Below, piece after piece: positions 16,401-17,099 of a stretch of DNA of 17,099 bases. The notes beneath the pieces are model-generated. The model made no database searches and was not told where the DNA came from. It saw only the letters and a list, made by a program, of their open reading frames with translations. Numbering within the stretch: position 1 is the stretch's first letter; each line of letters begins with the position of its first letter. Both the position numbers and the translations under genes were made by a program. Origin of the DNA: an uncultured Ruminococcus sp. (lineage in GTDB: Bacteria; Bacillota; Clostridia; Lachnospirales; Lachnospiraceae); NCBI GenBank assembly GCA_900553885.1, contig USFD01000068.1, positions 1-17,099 on the forward strand, read 5' to 3'.

Positions 16401-16697
16401 ACCAGCGGAACGGCACGCGCGCTTAACGATGCAGGCGTAAAGGCAACACCGGTGCGCAAGATTGAGCAGGAGTCACCGAACCTTCTTGATTTGATTCTGG
16501 GACATAAGATTGACCTTGTTATCGATATTCCGGCACAGGGGGCAGAACATTCTAAAGATGGATTTGTCATCCGCAGAAATGCCATTGAGACCGGTGTAAA
16601 TGTACTGACGGCGATTGACACTGCCCGGGCTCTGATAACCAGTCTTGAAAATACAGACATAAAGAAACTGACACTTATAGATATTGCAACTTTGTAG
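13497..16697 (+). CDS. carB: Carbamoyl-phosphate synthase large subunit CarB
   Basis: CarB makes carbamoyl phosphate from bicarbonate, two ATP and ammonia tunnelled from CarA. The 1066-residue protein has the full two-half layout. The first half starts with GSGPIVIGQAAEFDY and carries one ATP-grasp domain (about 128-330). The second half repeats this with GSGPIRIGQGIEFD near 556 and a second ATP-grasp domain (about 670-860). An MGS-like allosteric domain fills the last 135 residues or so, containing IFATSGTARALNDAG, where UMP, IMP or ornithine bind in related enzymes. It is coupled to carA by a one-base overlap, with AAAGGAG upstream. A single full-length pair could serve both pyrimidine and arginine synthesis. 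Transcription probably ends in the palindromic element downstream. Confidence 0.98.
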   Translation: MPRDLSIKKVLVIGSGPIVIGQAAEFDYAGTQACRSLKEEGIEVVLLNSNPATIMTDKDIADRVYIEPLTVEVVEQLIKKERPDSVLPTLGGQAGLNLAMELEEAGFLKENGVRLIGTTSETIKKAEDRLEFKATMEKIGEPVAASLVVENVDDGLAFANKIGYPVVLRPAYTLGGSGGGIAHDSHQLVEILENGLRLSRVGQVLVERCIAGWKEIEYEVMRDSKGNCITVCNMENIDPVGVHTGDSIVVAPSQTLGDKEYQMLRTSALNIISELNITGGCNVQYALNPDSFEYCVIEVNPRVSRSSALASKATGYPIAKVAAKIALGYTLDEIKNAITKKTYASFEPMLDYVVVKLPRLPFDKFISAKRTLTTQMKATGEVMSICNNFEGALMKAIRSLEQHVDSLMSYDFTGLSKEDLLEQLAIVDDMRMWKIAEAIRRGIDYDTIYNITKVDRWFIDKFAIIVEMENALKTQELTVDLLREAKRIEFPDNVISRLTGKSEREIHDMRHANGIVASYKIVDTCAAEFAAETPYYYSVYGSENEAEETRDRKKVLVLGSGPIRIGQGIEFDFCSVHCTWAFSKEGYETIIVNNNPETVSTDFDIADKLYFEPLTPEDVESIVDIEKPDGAVVQFGGQTAIKLTEALMKMGVPILGTSAENVDKAEDRELFDEILEECQIPRPTGGTVFTAEEAKKVANRLGYPVLVRPSYVLGGQGMQIAINDNDIDQFIGIINRIAQDHPILVDKYLQGKEIEVDAVCDGTDILIPGIMEHIERAGIHSGDSISVYPAQSLTEGAKAKIAEYTRRLAKSLHVIGMINIQFIVCGEEDVYVIEVNPRSSRTVPYISKVTGIPIVPLATQVIIGKKIKELGYTPGLQPEADYVAVKMPVFSFEKIRGADISLGPEMKSTGECLGIAKTFDEALYKAFLGAGIKLPKFKNMIMTVRDEDQPEAVEIGRRFADIGYHIFATSGTARALNDAGVKATPVRKIEQESPNLLDLILGHKIDLVIDIPAQGAEHSKDGFVIRRNAIETGVNVLTAIDTARALITSLENTDIKKLTLIDIATL

Positions 16698-16786
16698 ATA
16701 GTTGAATTTATCGGAGACATGAGACCGGAGATGGTCCGAAAGTATCCAGATACAGCATAAGTGGATAATCGCATCTGGGAAAGAGA

Positions 16787-16971
16787 AATGTGGGACTTCA
16801 TTTCCGTTCCGCGTATGAAGAAAAACAACAAAAACCTGCCGACAGGCTAAAAGCTGAATTTGCAGCAGAAAACTCGCGTTCCGCTCAGACAATTCTGCTG
16901 CAAATTCAATGCCTGCCGCCAGGTTTTTTGTTTTTCTAACATCCGTTTCAAAGTCAGTGAAGTCCCACATT
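16787..16971. repeat. 185-bp nested palindromic element downstream of carB
   Basis: Three pairs of inverted arms are nested around a 22-base centre. The outer pair is a perfect 14 bp (16787-16800 with 16958-16971). The middle pair is 16819-16847 with 16911-16937, about 85 percent complementary. The inner pair is a perfect 15 bp (16856-16870 with 16893-16907). Weaker pairing extends out to about 16774 and 16984. The middle arms give CAGG followed by TTTTTTGTTTTTCT on the + strand and CAGG followed by TTTTTGTTGTTTTTC on the other, so it could stop transcription in both directions. No protein gene is supported in 16698-17099. It looks like a mobile-type palindromic repeat or a structured RNA. 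Confidence 0.8.
16911..16937 (+). terminator. Terminator-like arm within the palindrome, likely end of carAB
   Basis: CCTG-CCGC-CAGG followed by TTTTTTGTTTTTCT forms a short hairpin plus T-run. As the 3' side of the larger palindrome it would be a strong terminator for carAB, about 215-240 bases after the carB stop. Confidence 0.55.
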
Positions 16972-17019
16972 CCTCATTCCCGGAAGACGCATCCAATCGG
17001 CCGTGCGCAAATATCAGCC

Positions 17020-17099
17020 GGAGCACAGCTCCATTGAAAATCCTAACGCCTGCACCCAGGGTTTTTGTTTTACTAAATTCTGCTCCAAAGTCGCCCAAA
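17020..17099 (-). repeat. Second, diverged copy of the repeat, cut by the window end
   Basis: 17038-17092 matches 16901-16955 in direct orientation at 40 of 55 positions without gaps, an offset of 137 bases. The shared core is GCCTGC..CCAGG, a T-run broken by one G, CTAA, and CAAAGTC. A small GGAGC-ACA-GCTCC hairpin (17020-17032) lies at its edge. The copy continues past the window, so the array size is unknown. The strand given is the orientation in which the GACTTTG end comes first. Confidence 0.65.

Noticed and set aside
16698..17099. A CRISPR array at the right end
   Set aside because: Only two or three diverged units are present, with a 137-base period, inverted copies and no constant short repeat with unique spacers.

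Overview
This window looks like chromosomal core DNA of a Gram-positive, moderate-GC member of the Clostridia, most likely a gut Lachnospiraceae. That placement is inferred from the pyrH-frr-uppS-cdsA-dxr-rseP gene order, strong AGGAGG-type ribosome binding sites, sigma-A-like promoters and the protein sequences. It was not tested against a database. Apart from aroB, every recognised gene is on the + strand. I see no tRNA, rRNA, CRISPR, prophage or transposase.

Layout. (1) 98-1153, minus: aroB (3-dehydroquinate synthase, shikimate pathway). (2) 1154-1520: divergent spacer with a good rightward promoter and a cluster of TTCACAC-type inverted repeats. (3) 1521-4227: an lrgA/lrgB-type holin-antiholin pair, then a ClC chloride/proton antiporter with a C-terminal RCK_C domain. 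(4) 4259-9512: an envelope and translation housekeeping cluster, pyrH (UMP kinase), frr (ribosome recycling), uppS (undecaprenyl-PP synthase), cdsA (CDP-diacylglycerol), dxr (MEP isoprenoid pathway) and rseP (site-2 protease). Its likely promoter lies inside the 3' end of the ClC gene, and it is closed by a 15-bp stem terminator. dxr feeds isoprenoid precursors to uppS, which makes the wall lipid carrier. cdsA supplies phospholipid, and rseP cleaves membrane proteins. (5) 9614-12129: two less familiar genes, a SpoIID-like/peptidoglycan-binding protein without a signal peptide and a membrane-anchored transglutaminase-like protein, probably co-transcribed. (6) 12274-16697: carAB, carbamoyl-phosphate synthase, behind a near-consensus promoter. 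(7) 16698-17099: no gene. This stretch holds a 185-bp nested palindrome and the start of a tandem diverged copy of the same repeat, which runs off the window.

The most interesting non-coding signals are two. The carA promoter places AATTTG at the predicted transcription start, the same initial sequence as the UTP-sensing pyrBI promoter of E. coli, and a leader hairpin follows it. The palindromic repeat array downstream of carB is the other. I did not find a clearly new multi-gene system; the coding content is mostly conserved core genes.
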